Positions 1-6,735 are shown, counted from the first letter of the stretch. The stretch is DNA of 12,983 nucleotides from JAXIHJ01 sp034189755 (GCA_034189755.1 JAXIHJ010000079.1:1-12983); one strand, 5' to 3'. A program made the numbers and translations. Notes: generated from the letters alone by a model not told the origin.

Positions 1-1169
1 CGATATGGTTGTTGCTTTGGGGCGTCCTGGCCCTTTTAGGCGGGCTGCTGTTTGGGTCGGTTGCAAGTGGTCATGCTTCATCCGACCAAACCGTCGGTCC
101 ACTGGGTGGCGTTCTTCTCTACAGCCAGATCGTGATCGGTTTGCTCATGATCAGTTTTGCGATTTATTGCCTGGCGGTTCAGAGTCCGAATACCATCCTG
201 CTGGAAGCGGGATGGTTGTGTCTGAGCGGAAGCGTTAACATACTGTTGTCTTTCTTTTCCATGGTCGGCGTGGGGATGCGTTTCAATTGCCTCTCAATTT
301 TTGCCGGCCTTATTCAACTGGCATGGGGGATTCGGGAGTTTCGTAAATACAAAATCGTTTCCTCGTGGGCGCCGGACTTTAAGGCAACACCTCCCGAGCA
401 GCGCAAGCAGGTCAGAAGGCACATTAAAGCCTTTTTGAAAGGTGACGAGGACTATTTCCAGGGGCGTATCAAGGCGGCAGCAAAAGAAAGTTCTTTCCTT
501 GTCTCCCGCCGGCAAAAAGGTTATCGCGGGCAGCTCCTGGAGGGCGTAGCCATCTTGATTTCCAAGCTGATGGACAACTGCTTCTGCTTCGAGAGAGACG
601 ACGCCGGAGTCGCCACATACAACAATAACGTCATGACCGCAATTCGCACTGACCAGGGCAGCAAGAAACTTAGGTTAGGGGCTATTTCGATGCTGGCCGT
701 TAAATCCTGGGCGGGTGTAGCGGTAACCGAGAAAGACCTTTGGCGGGCCGTAAAAGGCAAAAAGGTATCACTGGAACTGCTCAGGGTGTTCCTGGAAGAT
801 GTAAATCCGGCGCTCCGTATTACGGCACTTGAGTTGCTCAAGAAGGTGAAAAAAGACAGTAATGCGGCTGTCGCAGCCACGGAGCGATTTCAGGATGCAG
901 ATGCGGCAGTGCGTGCCGCTGCATTGAATGTCTGCAACCACCTGCGGGCCGGCGAACTTCACGAGAAGGTAATTCCATTGTTGCGGGATGATGACAATCG
1001 GGTGCGGGGTGCGGCTGTGGCATACCTCGCAAGGTTTCCGTCCTCCTCTGCGGTACAGGACCTGCAAGTGGCCCTGCAAACCGAGGAGGACCGCATTGTC
1101 TGCAACCAGATTGACAAGGCCTTAAAGGCTTGTGAGAAAGCCATCGCTAATCCATATACTGGTTTCTGA
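1..1169 (+). CDS. membrane-anchored HEAT-repeat protein, 5' end outside window
   Basis: The reading frame is open to the left edge, so the true start probably lies upstream; an in-frame TTG at 9 gives 386 residues but has no visible ribosome binding site. Residues below are counted from that TTG. The first ~115 residues hold about four hydrophobic segments (roughly 2-20, 36-57, 62-84, 92-109), followed by a basic, cytoplasm-like stretch. From about residue 250 the protein becomes helical and Ala/Leu-rich with repeated units (about 254-281, 283-313, 317-345, 346-380) carrying D-x-x-x-x-V-R-x-x-A patterns typical of HEAT repeats. Such repeats are protein-binding scaffolds; no catalytic motif is seen. 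It may be a membrane-tethered adaptor, but the function is unknown. Its base composition looks less GC-rich than the downstream genes. The frame and topology are firm; the family assignment is moderately sure. Confidence 0.7.
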   Translation, partial: IWLLLWGVLALLGGLLFGSVASGHASSDQTVGPLGGVLLYSQIVIGLLMISFAIYCLAVQSPNTILLEAGWLCLSGSVNILLSFFSMVGVGMRFNCLSIFAGLIQLAWGIREFRKYKIVSSWAPDFKATPPEQRKQVRRHIKAFLKGDEDYFQGRIKAAAKESSFLVSRRQKGYRGQLLEGVAILISKLMDNCFCFERDDAGVATYNNNVMTAIRTDQGSKKLRLGAISMLAVKSWAGVAVTEKDLWRAVKGKKVSLELLRVFLEDVNPALRITALELLKKVKKDSNAAVAATERFQDADAAVRAAALNVCNHLRAGELHEKVIPLLRDDDNRVRGAAVAYLARFPSSSAVQDLQVALQTEEDRIVCNQIDKALKACEKAIANPYTGF

Positions 1170-1227
1170 CTGTTGTGTGTGCAGCCCGGCGGGAAGCTGC
1201 GCAACATTCTTAAACGTCGTTCGAGGA

Positions 1228-1233
1228 TACAAT
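1228..1233 (+). promoter_or_regulatory. candidate -10 box for a near-leaderless coaE transcript
   Basis: TACAAT lies 10 bases before the coaE ATG and matches the sigma-70 -10 consensus at five of six positions. A weak -35 (CATTCT at 1205-1210) sits 17 bases upstream. Transcription would start about 3-4 bases before the ATG. This fits the absence of a usable Shine-Dalgarno: the only candidate, GAGG at 1223-1226, is too far away. Tentative. Confidence 0.35.
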
Positions 1234-1243
1234 AAGACTACCG

Positions 1244-1876
1244 ATGACTGTTCAGAATCCGGAGAAACCTGTAATCGGCATCGTCGGCGGGATCGGGGCC
1301 GGCAAGAGCCTCGCGGCGGCGGAGTTCGCCAGGCTGGGCTGTGCGCTGCTGGATGCCGACGCCATCGGCCATGAGCTGCTGGCCGATGAGTCGGTCCGCA
1401 ACGAAATCCGCGCCCGGTGGGGCGGGGCGGTATTCACCGACGACGGCGCCGTCAGCCGTGATAAACTGGGGCGGATCGTCTTTGCAGACGCCGACCAGCT
1501 CGCCGTGCTCAGCCGGATTCTTCACCCGCGGATCCGCGCGAAGCTGGTCGAAGGAATTGCCGCCGCCCAGCGTGATCCGACCGCCGCGGCGGTGCTGCTG
1601 GATGCCGCGGTGCTGTTCGAGGCCGGCTGGGATAAGCTCTGCACGCATCGAATTTTCGTAGAAGCCCCCGAGCAGATGAGGGTCAGCCGCACCTCGGCTG
1701 CACGAGGCTGGGACAGGCAAACACTGTTGGCACGAGAAAAAATGCAGATTTCACTGGACAGGAAGTGTCGAAAATGCGACTATACTATAGATAACAGCTC
1801 CAGTGCCTCCTGCCTGTGTGAGCAGATCCGTACACTTTTCAACCTGATTGTTCAACATACGGTTCATCCCAGGTAA
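1244..1876 (+). CDS. coaE: dephospho-CoA kinase
   Basis: This enzyme phosphorylates the 3'-hydroxyl of dephospho-CoA with ATP, the last step of coenzyme A synthesis, in the cytosol. The 210-residue length is normal for CoaE. Visible motifs are a P-loop GGIGAGKS at residues 15-22, the LLDADAIGHELL segment at 35-46 that corresponds to the family's VIDAD substrate-binding region, LLDAAVLFEAGW in the lid/CoA region, and DYTIDNSSS near the C-terminus, matching the conserved ADYVIDNSGS. The ATG has no convincing Shine-Dalgarno; a TACAAT box just upstream could give an almost leaderless message. It is followed 218 bases later by rho on the same strand, a pairing I recall from other planctomycetes. 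Start and identity are both well supported. Confidence 0.95.
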   Translation: MTVQNPEKPVIGIVGGIGAGKSLAAAEFARLGCALLDADAIGHELLADESVRNEIRARWGGAVFTDDGAVSRDKLGRIVFADADQLAVLSRILHPRIRAKLVEGIAAAQRDPTAAAVLLDAAVLFEAGWDKLCTHRIFVEAPEQMRVSRTSAARGWDRQTLLAREKMQISLDRKCRKCDYTIDNSSSASCLCEQIRTLFNLIVQHTVHPR

Positions 1877-1877
1877 C

Positions 1878-1924
1878 GGCAGCCTGTGTCGAAAGGTACA
1901 GGTCGGACCCCGGACTGTACTGCC
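1878..1924 (+). other. structured segment between coaE and rho: inverted repeat
   Basis: GTACAG (1896-1901) pairs with CTGTAC (1915-1920), extended by two inner pairs across a bulged G. An outer GGCAG (1878-1882) can pair with CTGCC (1920-1924). It begins two bases after the coaE stop and has no T-run after it, so it is not a standard intrinsic terminator. It may be a 3'-end or leader structure of the rho message. Confidence 0.4.
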
Positions 1925-1970
1925 TGATGGCGAAAGTTGCAGTGTTTGTAAATCCCAGATACGCGATAAC

Positions 1971-1988
1971 CCCACCATTTGAGGTGGG
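1971..1988 (+). promoter_or_regulatory. hairpin in the rho leader
   Basis: CCCACC (1971-1976) and GGTGGG (1983-1988) form a perfect 6-bp GC stem with a six-base loop. It sits 107 bases before the chosen rho start and has no T-tract. rho genes are often autoregulated through their leaders, so a role there is possible. No clear sigma-70 promoter was recognised in 1877-2094. Confidence 0.4.
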
Positions 1989-2094
1989 AGCCGGCATTCC
2001 ATAAGAAAGCTTACTAAAATCGCTTTCCCTGAAGCCGGTGCGACAAACAAATCAAGTATTGATTCCTGTTTACCTGTTGGAGGTTGCAGAAGAC

Positions 2095-3582
2095 ATGGCC
2101 AAGACCACGAAGAACCCTACACGAACGACCCGCGGAACAAAAAAAGCCGCCAAGAAGCCTGAGGCCCTAGAGCCTGAGGAATCGTTAAGCTCCGAGGCGA
2201 CGGCTCTTGCCGTTGACCAGCCTGAGGCGGAAAAAACCGCCACCGATTCCGCTGAGCCGACCGCCCAGGACGCCGAGAGCGGGTTCGATAAGGAAATGCA
2301 CGCCAAGTATGAGCGCGTCAAGAAGGGCGAGCTGCATATCACCGACCTCCAGAAGATGAGCGTTGCGGAGCTGCACGAGATAGCCAAAGTCGAAAACGTC
2401 GCGGAGTACACCGGCCTGGCCAAGCAGGAACTGGTCTTCGAGATTCTCAAGCGCCGGATTCACAAGGACGGCTTGATGTACGGCGAGGGCGTGCTGGAGA
2501 TATTGCCTGACGGATTCGGTTTTCTTCGCAGCCCCGACTACAACTACCTGCCCAGCCCGGACGACATCTACGTTTCGCCCAGCCAGATTCGCCGCTTCGG
2601 CCTGCGCCAGGGCAATATCGTCGCCGGGCAGATTCGTCCGCCGAAAGAGTCGGAGAAATACTTCGCCCTGCTGCGCGTCGAGGCGGTCAACTACGAAGTG
2701 CCCGACAAACTGACCGACATGGTCAATTTTGAGGACCTTACACCCACACACCCCGACCGGCGGATGTTCCTGGAAAGCACACCTGAGGAAATCAACATGC
2801 GCGTGGTGAACCTGGTCACGCCGATAGGCTTCGGGCAGCGTATGCTGATTGTCTCCCCGCCGCGGACAGGCAAGACGGTGCTGCTCCAGAAGATTGCCAA
2901 CGCCATAGCGTACAACCATCCTGACGTGTGCGTGATCGTCCTGCTCATCGACGAGCGGCCGGAAGAAGTTACCGACATGAAGCGCAACACGACCGCCGAG
3001 ATCATTTCCTCGACGTTCGACGAACCGGCCTCGCGGCACCTGCAAATCGCCGAAATGGTATCCGCAAAGGCCAGGAGAATGGTCGAGTACGGCAGGGACG
3101 TGGTGATCCTGCTGGACAGTATCACGCGTCTGGCCCGTGCCTACAACACGATGGCCCCGCACAGCGGCAAGATTCTTACCGGCGGCGTGGACGCCAGCGC
3201 GCTACAGGCGCCCAAGCGGTTCTTCGGCGGCGCCCGCTGCATTGAAGAAGGCGGCTCGCTGACGGTCATCGGCACGGCCCTCATCGAGACGGGCAGCCGG
3301 ATGGACGAGGTCATCTTCGAGGAGTTTAAGGGGACCGGCAACAGCGAACTGCACCTGGACCGCCGCTTGGTGGACCGCCGCATCTGGCCGGCTATCGACA
3401 TCAGCCGCTCAGGGACGAGAAAGGAAGAACTCCTGCTCGACCCGACCGAACTGAAGCTGATCTACCGCCTGCGCAAGGTGCTGGCCGACATGCAGCCGGT
3501 CGAGGCCATGGAACTGCTCATCAGCCGGCTGGCAAAGGTCAAAACCAACGCAGAGTTCCTCATGGCGATGAATATCGATTAA
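2095..3582 (+). CDS. rho: transcription termination factor Rho
   Basis: Rho is a hexameric RNA-dependent ATPase/helicase that binds C-rich nascent RNA and releases RNA polymerase. I chose the ATG at 2095 because GGAGG at 2079-2083 is correctly spaced before it; an in-frame start at 2038 has no such site. The 495-residue protein has a Lys/Ala/Glu/Thr-rich extension (about 1-65), a Rho_N helical domain (about 82-122) and the cold-shock-like RNA-binding domain (about 129-200, including LPDGFGFLR). The RecA-type motor follows: Walker A PPRTGKT at 255-261, DERPEEVTDM at 286-295, Walker B VVILLDS at 336-342, and the secondary-RNA-binding GTGNSELHLDRR segment. The P-loop has Arg-Thr where E. coli has Lys-Ala. 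All motor motifs are intact. An intrinsic terminator follows at 3624-3659. Confidence 0.97.
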   Translation: MAKTTKNPTRTTRGTKKAAKKPEALEPEESLSSEATALAVDQPEAEKTATDSAEPTAQDAESGFDKEMHAKYERVKKGELHITDLQKMSVAELHEIAKVENVAEYTGLAKQELVFEILKRRIHKDGLMYGEGVLEILPDGFGFLRSPDYNYLPSPDDIYVSPSQIRRFGLRQGNIVAGQIRPPKESEKYFALLRVEAVNYEVPDKLTDMVNFEDLTPTHPDRRMFLESTPEEINMRVVNLVTPIGFGQRMLIVSPPRTGKTVLLQKIANAIAYNHPDVCVIVLLIDERPEEVTDMKRNTTAEIISSTFDEPASRHLQIAEMVSAKARRMVEYGRDVVILLDSITRLARAYNTMAPHSGKILTGGVDASALQAPKRFFGGARCIEEGGSLTVIGTALIETGSRMDEVIFEEFKGTGNSELHLDRRLVDRRIWPAIDISRSGTRKEELLLDPTELKLIYRLRKVLADMQPVEAMELLISRLAKVKTNAEFLMAMNID

Positions 3583-3606
3583 TCTTTTTCGATTGTTCTC
3601 AATTAC

Positions 3607-3612
3607 TATGAT
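3607..3612 (+). promoter_or_regulatory. candidate -10 box upstream of the terminator hairpin
   Basis: TATGAT matches the -10 consensus at five of six positions, in a short AT-rich stretch just after the rho stop. No good -35 is seen at the right distance. If used, transcription would start near 3619 and the terminator hairpin would lie in the gph leader. Weak evidence. Confidence 0.25.
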
Positions 3613-3623
3613 ACAAGACAGGC

Positions 3624-3659
3624 CGAAGCCCGCGCACCACGCTGCGTGGGCTTCGTTTT
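3624..3659 (+). terminator. intrinsic terminator after rho, directly before gph
   Basis: CGAAGCCC (3624-3631) pairs perfectly with GGGCTTCG (3648-3655). A G-T pair and CGCA/TGCG extend the stem to 13 bp around the loop CCACGC, and TTTT follows at 3656-3659. This is a classic intrinsic terminator shape. The next gene's ribosome binding site begins at 3660, so the hairpin could equally act as an attenuator in the gph leader. Confidence 0.85.
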
Positions 3660-3671
3660 GAAGGGCGAATA

Positions 3672-4331
3672 ATGAAATACAAAGCGGTTCTTTTCGACCT
3701 CGACGGCACGCTGCTGGATACGATAGTCGACCTGGCCGATGCGATGAACGTCGTCCTGGCGCGGATGGGTTTTCCGGCGCATCCGGTTGAGCCGTACAAG
3801 TACTTCGTCGGCAACGGCCTTGTGAATATTGTCCGTCGCGCGCTGCCGGAAGACAGCCGCGATGAAGAGACGGTCGCCCTGGCCGCCGCGGGCATGTCCG
3901 AGCAGTACGCCAAGCATTGGGCCGAAAAATCCCGGCCCTACGACGGCGTCCGGCAGCTTCTGGACGAATTGGCCGCCCGAAACATAGCGATGGCTGTGCT
4001 GTCCAACAAGCCCGATGAGTTCACCAGGCAGATGGTGGCGCACTTCTTCGATGGGTGCCCGTTTAGTCTCGTCTTCGGCGCCCGGCCTGATGTGCCGCTT
4101 AAACCTGACCCTGCCGCCGCTATCGAGATTGCCGGGCGGCTCGACATCCCGCCTGCGGAATTCCTTTACCTCGGCGATACCGGCACTGACATGCAGACCG
4201 CCTGTGCCGCCGGCTGCTACGCCGTCGGCGCAACCTGGGGCTTCAGGCCGGCCGACGAACTGACCGAAAACGGCGCCAAGACGCTCATTAAACATCCCGC
4301 CGAACTGCTGGAACTGATTCAGCGGGGATAA
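3672..4331 (+). CDS. gph: HAD-family phosphatase, phosphoglycolate phosphatase-like
   Basis: This is a 219-residue haloacid-dehalogenase-superfamily hydrolase. The sequence shows all four HAD motifs: motif I DLDGT (nucleophile Asp9, acid/base Asp11), motif II Ser111 in VLSNKP, motif III Lys144 in LKPDP, and motif IV GDTGTD (Asp169, Asp173) for Mg2+ binding. The helical cap lies between about residues 15 and 85 (subclass IA). Length, LDTIVDLADAMN after motif I and VGNGLVNIVRRAL in the cap resemble phosphoglycolate phosphatases, which clear 2-phosphoglycolate; related family members have other substrates, so the substrate is an inference. GAAGGG at 3660-3665 is a good ribosome binding site for the ATG and starts right after the terminator T-run. 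The gene converges with the - strand methyltransferase. Confidence 0.88.
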   Translation: MKYKAVLFDLDGTLLDTIVDLADAMNVVLARMGFPAHPVEPYKYFVGNGLVNIVRRALPEDSRDEETVALAAAGMSEQYAKHWAEKSRPYDGVRQLLDELAARNIAMAVLSNKPDEFTRQMVAHFFDGCPFSLVFGARPDVPLKPDPAAAIEIAGRLDIPPAEFLYLGDTGTDMQTACAAGCYAVGATWGFRPADELTENGAKTLIKHPAELLELIQRG

Positions 4332-4363
4332 TCGCGGACAAACCCAGATAATATCCGGCGCAT

Positions 4364-4469
4364 GAAATTAACGTGCTCGGTATGGGAAGCACCTTACGAG
4401 CCGCGACTGTAAAGGAGCGGTCATTAAGACTTTCGCATCGGTCCCGACTCCCGCCAGCGCATTAATTTC
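4364..4469. repeat. folded extragenic element, probably REP-like
   Basis: This 106-base element fills most of the gap between two convergent genes. Its ends (4364-4377 and 4456-4469) pair over 14 positions with one C-A mismatch and one G-T pair. Inside, CCGC (4401-4404) pairs with GCGG (4417-4420) around a GACTGTAAAGGA loop, and GTGCT (4373-4377) can alternatively pair with AGCAC (4388-4392). The core GAGCCGCGACTGTAAAGGAG resembles repeats I recall as numerous in planctomycete genomes, so a REP-type repeat is the best guess. Only one copy lies in this window. It could also act as a bidirectional transcript end. The fold is visible; the class is inference. Confidence 0.55.
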
Positions 4470-4483
4470 TTGTGAATCCCTGC

Positions 4484-5365
4484 TTATCTGTTGTCAACCG
4501 CCGCTCGAATCGCACGGATGTGTTCGGGCGTGGTGCCGCAGCAGCCGCCGATGAAGTTCGCGCCGGCGGTGATGAGCTTCGGCACGTAGGAGGCGAACTC
4601 GGCCGGTGCCATCGGGAAGACCGTCTCACCGTCGACTATCTGCGGCAGGCCGGCGTTGGCCTTGATCCAGATCGGCAGGTCTTGGGTGGTTGCCTGCCGC
4701 AGCATTTCGGCGATTGTTACGTATTTGTCAGGCCCGGTGCCGCAGTTGGCGCCGACGGCGTCGGCGGCGTTGGCCTTGGCCATTTGTACAAGGTCCGCCG
4801 GCGAGTCGCCCATCATCGTAGCGGTTTTGTCCGGCCCGGAGGCGAACGTCATTGAGACCACAACCGGCAGGTCGCAGGCGCTGCGGACGGCCTTTAGCGC
4901 GATCTCTGCGTCGGCTAATTCATTGAACGTCTCCAGCACGATAGCGTCGGCCCCGCCGCCGGCCAGCGCACCGGCCGCCTCGGCATAAGCGGCGGAAAGC
5001 TCCTTGGCCGGGACCTCCTGCATCATTACGATCCGGCCCGTCGGCCCGACAGAACCGAACACTTTGGCCTGCGTCCCGGCGGCGCGCCGGCTGATTGCGG
5101 CGCCCGCTTCGGCCAGCTCGCCGACGCGCTCGCCGGCGCCGTGCTTTTGTAGCACGAAACGGTTCGCACCGAACGTGTTGGTGATAATGACGTCGCTGCC
5201 GGCTTCGACGTAGCCGCGGGCCACCTCCTCGACGGCGGAGGCGTTTTCCACGTTCCATAACTCCGGCGGCGAACCTGCCGGCAGGCCCATGCGCTGCAAC
5301 TGCGTGCCCCATGCGCCGTCCGTAACACGCAGCCGCCCGGCGAATTTTTTCAGGTCAAGTGGCAT
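4484..5365 (-). CDS. homocysteine S-methyltransferase family protein
   Basis: This 293-residue protein is a stand-alone homocysteine-binding methyltransferase domain, like the first domain of cobalamin-dependent methionine synthase (MetH) or of betaine-homocysteine methyltransferase. It transfers a methyl group to homocysteine to make methionine. The (beta/alpha)8 signatures are visible: TDGAWGTQL (15-23), ITNTFGANR (61-69), GSVGPTG (104-110), LETFNEL (144-150), GANCGTGP (205-212) and GGCCGTTPEHI (273-283). Cys208, Cys275 and Cys276 are the three zinc ligands and all are present. The cobalamin, folate and activation domains of MetH are absent, so the methyl donor cannot be told. The ATG at 5365 is chosen because AAAGGA lies just upstream and the conserved domain begins there; a longer frame to 5653 overlaps the upstream gene. 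It starts two bases after the TPR gene stop, so the two are cotranscribed. Confidence 0.88.
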   Translation of the reverse strand: MPLDLKKFAGRLRVTDGAWGTQLQRMGLPAGSPPELWNVENASAVEEVARGYVEAGSDVIITNTFGANRFVLQKHGAGERVGELAEAGAAISRRAAGTQAKVFGSVGPTGRIVMMQEVPAKELSAAYAEAAGALAGGGADAIVLETFNELADAEIALKAVRSACDLPVVVSMTFASGPDKTATMMGDSPADLVQMAKANAADAVGANCGTGPDKYVTIAEMLRQATTQDLPIWIKANAGLPQIVDGETVFPMAPAEFASYVPKLITAGANFIGGCCGTTPEHIRAIRAAVDNR

Positions 5366-5367
5366 GT

Positions 5368-6447
5368 TCAGTTCCTTTGTGTACTCGCGCGGGTCAGCAC
5401 CGGTTCGTACGTCTTGATGTACTGCTGCAGCTTCTGCTGATTCGGGTTGAGCTTCAGGCTCTTGCGCCAGGCGTCTACCGCGTCGGCCAGGAATTTCCGT
5501 TCGCCCGTGTTGCGATGGACCTCCAACAGGAGTTGGCCGAATTGCGCCCAGAGGTTCGCGTCTTCGTCGGCGAGTTTTAGAGCCTTTTGCATTGCCACGA
5601 TCGCCCGGCCGAAGCTGCCGGCGGCCCGGGCGGCGACGGCTACGTTCACCCACGCCGCAGCGTCCCGGCTTTGAAGCTTGGCCGCCTCGGTGTAGGCTTC
5701 CATGGCGCCGGCCGGGTCGTCAAGGTCAATAAGCACCTCGGCCAGCTTAGTGTGGGCTGAGGCAAGCTTAGGCTGGCGGGCGATTACCTCACGCCAGGCA
5801 TCGCGGGCCTCGGAGAGCTTGCCCTGTGTATGAAGTATGGCCGCAAGGTTGTACCAGAGACGCATATCACGATCATCCTGCGAAAGAAGAAGGCGGAACT
5901 GCTGCTTGGCTTCGCTGAGCCTCTTCAATCGCGACAGGGCTACGGCCAGGTTGAAACGGGCCGTCCGATCGTCCGGGGACGTGCGGAGAATCGTGCGGTA
6001 TATCTCGATGGCGTCCTTGTACCGTTGGGCTGCCACCATCGCCACGGCCAGGCCCTTCAGCGAATCGCTCCGCCGGGGGTCAAGGGCCACCGCTCGCCGG
6101 TAACAGGCCACGGCCGTTTCGTAATCGCCGCGGGCCAAGGCCCGGTCGCCGCCGGCGATGTGAATTTCGGGGGATTCGTCAAGCTGCCGGCATGCCTCCA
6201 TAGCCGCCTGTCGCAACTTCAAACCTACCTGTCGCCAAAAGCGACGGTCGAACAAATGAAGCCGGATTCGCTTGCGCACAGTTTCCAGCCGGTGCGTCAA
6301 GGGCGAATGTTTAGCTGCTTTTGCGGCCGGGGCAGATTTGGCCGGCGGCGGGGCAGGGGGGGGCTTCTTGCGACAGCCGACGGGTAAGCAGGCCAAAATC
6401 GCGACCAACGGCAACAACAGCTTTTTTACCGGCCGACGAGTGAACAT
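5368..6447 (-). CDS. TPR-repeat lipoprotein
   Basis: The 359-residue product starts with a signal peptide (basic MFTRRPVKK, then a hydrophobic core). It has two possible lipidation cysteines: Cys20 in ILAC, the better lipobox, and Cys25 in PVGC. A Pro/Ala/Lys-rich spacer (about 27-48) follows. From about residue 95 there are some seven tandem tetratricopeptide repeats (about 95-125, 129-158, 163-192, 197-226, 231-260, 265-294, 298-334), with the usual A-x-x-x-Y/W-x-x-x-L-x-x-x-P pattern. It is likely a membrane-anchored, periplasm-facing scaffold; no enzymatic motif is seen. The ATG lacks a clear Shine-Dalgarno. The methyltransferase gene begins two bases after its stop, but a functional link between them is not evident. 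Confidence 0.85.
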   Translation of the reverse strand: MFTRRPVKKLLLPLVAILACLPVGCRKKPPPAPPPAKSAPAAKAAKHSPLTHRLETVRKRIRLHLFDRRFWRQVGLKLRQAAMEACRQLDESPEIHIAGGDRALARGDYETAVACYRRAVALDPRRSDSLKGLAVAMVAAQRYKDAIEIYRTILRTSPDDRTARFNLAVALSRLKRLSEAKQQFRLLLSQDDRDMRLWYNLAAILHTQGKLSEARDAWREVIARQPKLASAHTKLAEVLIDLDDPAGAMEAYTEAAKLQSRDAAAWVNVAVAARAAGSFGRAIVAMQKALKLADEDANLWAQFGQLLLEVHRNTGERKFLADAVDAWRKSLKLNPNQQKLQQYIKTYEPVLTRASTQRN

Positions 6448-6485
6448 GCAGCCATTCTAACGCGAAGCATTGGCTCCGTGTATCA

Positions 6486-6514
6486 AATATAGTTGGTCTT
6501 GCGGCTAACACGAA
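6486..6514 (-). promoter_or_regulatory. candidate promoter for the TPR-methyltransferase operon
   Basis: On the - strand TATATT (6491-6486) could be the -10 box, with a weak TTCGTG (6514-6509) 17 bases upstream. The start would fall about 30 bases before the TPR gene ATG. The -10 is reasonable and the -35 is poor, so this is tentative. Confidence 0.3.
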
Positions 6515-6523
6515 AAAACACTC

Positions 6524-6550
6524 AAAAGATTCCCCGAGCCGCCGGGAATC
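6524..6550 (-). terminator. hairpin with T-run on the - strand, upstream of the TPR gene
   Basis: GATTCCC (6528-6534) and GGGAATC (6544-6550) form a perfect 7-bp stem with a nine-base loop. Read on the - strand, TTTT follows directly (6527-6524). It would stop leftward transcripts entering from the flagellar promoter region, or act as an attenuator if the TPR promoter lies further up. Confidence 0.4.
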
Positions 6551-6561
6551 CTTAAATTTTC

Positions 6562-6576
6562 TGGCCCGGATTACGC
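6562..6576 (+). promoter_or_regulatory. candidate sigma-54 type promoter
   Basis: TGGCCCGGATTACGC has the GG and GC dinucleotides separated by 10 bases, as the -24/-12 elements require. It matches the TGGCACG half at six of seven positions, but the TTGC half at only two of four. It lies about 300 bases upstream of a flagellar operon, where sigma-54 control is common in other bacteria. Weak by itself. Confidence 0.25.
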
Positions 6577-6620
6577 CTCGGATGGGGAACTGGGTAAAGT
6601 GTACTCATTGTGTAACTTTA

Positions 6621-6641
6621 GGAGGACAACACAAGATGTAG
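6621..6641 (+). other. strong Shine-Dalgarno followed by an ATG-TAG start-stop pair
   Basis: GGAGG at 6621-6625, within TTTAGGAGGA, is followed 10 bases later by ATG (6636-6638) and immediately by TAG (6639-6641). As written, it would initiate translation and stop after methionine. It may be a ribosome-holding minimal upstream ORF in the flagellar leader, the remnant of a lost gene, or chance. Confidence 0.4.
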
Positions 6642-6705
6642 TGCAAAAGGGGGTGAAGCGGAACCGCTGGATTCGCGCATGCCTCTGGTTTTGAAGCGGT
6701 TGGAG

Positions 6706-6734
6706 AAAAAAAATTCCGAAATTTTGGTTTTTTT
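6706..6734 (+). promoter_or_regulatory. AT-rich dyad and T-tract just upstream of the -35 box
   Basis: Eight A's lead into AAAATT (6710-6715), which pairs with AATTTT (6720-6725) around the loop CCGA. GG and seven T's (6728-6734) follow. The tract ends two bases before TTGACA. It could serve as an UP-like, bent upstream element for that promoter. For transcripts starting further left it would be a weak terminator. Confidence 0.4.
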
Positions 6735-6735
6735 G

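Noticed and set aside
2038..2094. Upstream start for rho adding 19 residues
   Set aside because: The added residues are not family-like, no ribosome binding site precedes 2038, and GGAGG at 2079-2083 is correctly placed for the ATG at 2095.
2185..3162. Long open frame (325 codons) on the - strand inside rho
   Set aside because: It is antisense to a fully conserved Rho motor, its translation shows no recognisable domain, and such frames are common in GC-rich DNA.
4384..4455. Possible cobalamin riboswitch (GGGAA followed by CCGCGACTGTAA, next to a methyltransferase)
   Set aside because: The spacing between the two motifs is too short for the intervening stems, no downstream regulatory region is recognisable, and no + strand gene follows. 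The REP-like repeat explanation fits better.
5366..5653. N-terminal extension of the methyltransferase back to 5653
   Set aside because: It overlaps the TPR gene in another frame, is Arg/Pro/Gly-rich shadow sequence, and the conserved domain starts at the ATG 5365 with its own AAAGGA.
6595..6620. Sigma-28 (FliA) promoter: TAAAGTGT then 11 bases
   Set aside because: The -35-like part matches well, but the -10 part AACTTTAG fits GCCGATAA at only three of eight positions.
6641..6694. 17-residue small ORF starting with GTG after the GGAGG at 6621
   Set aside because: The spacing of 15 bases is too long and the peptide has no recognisable features.
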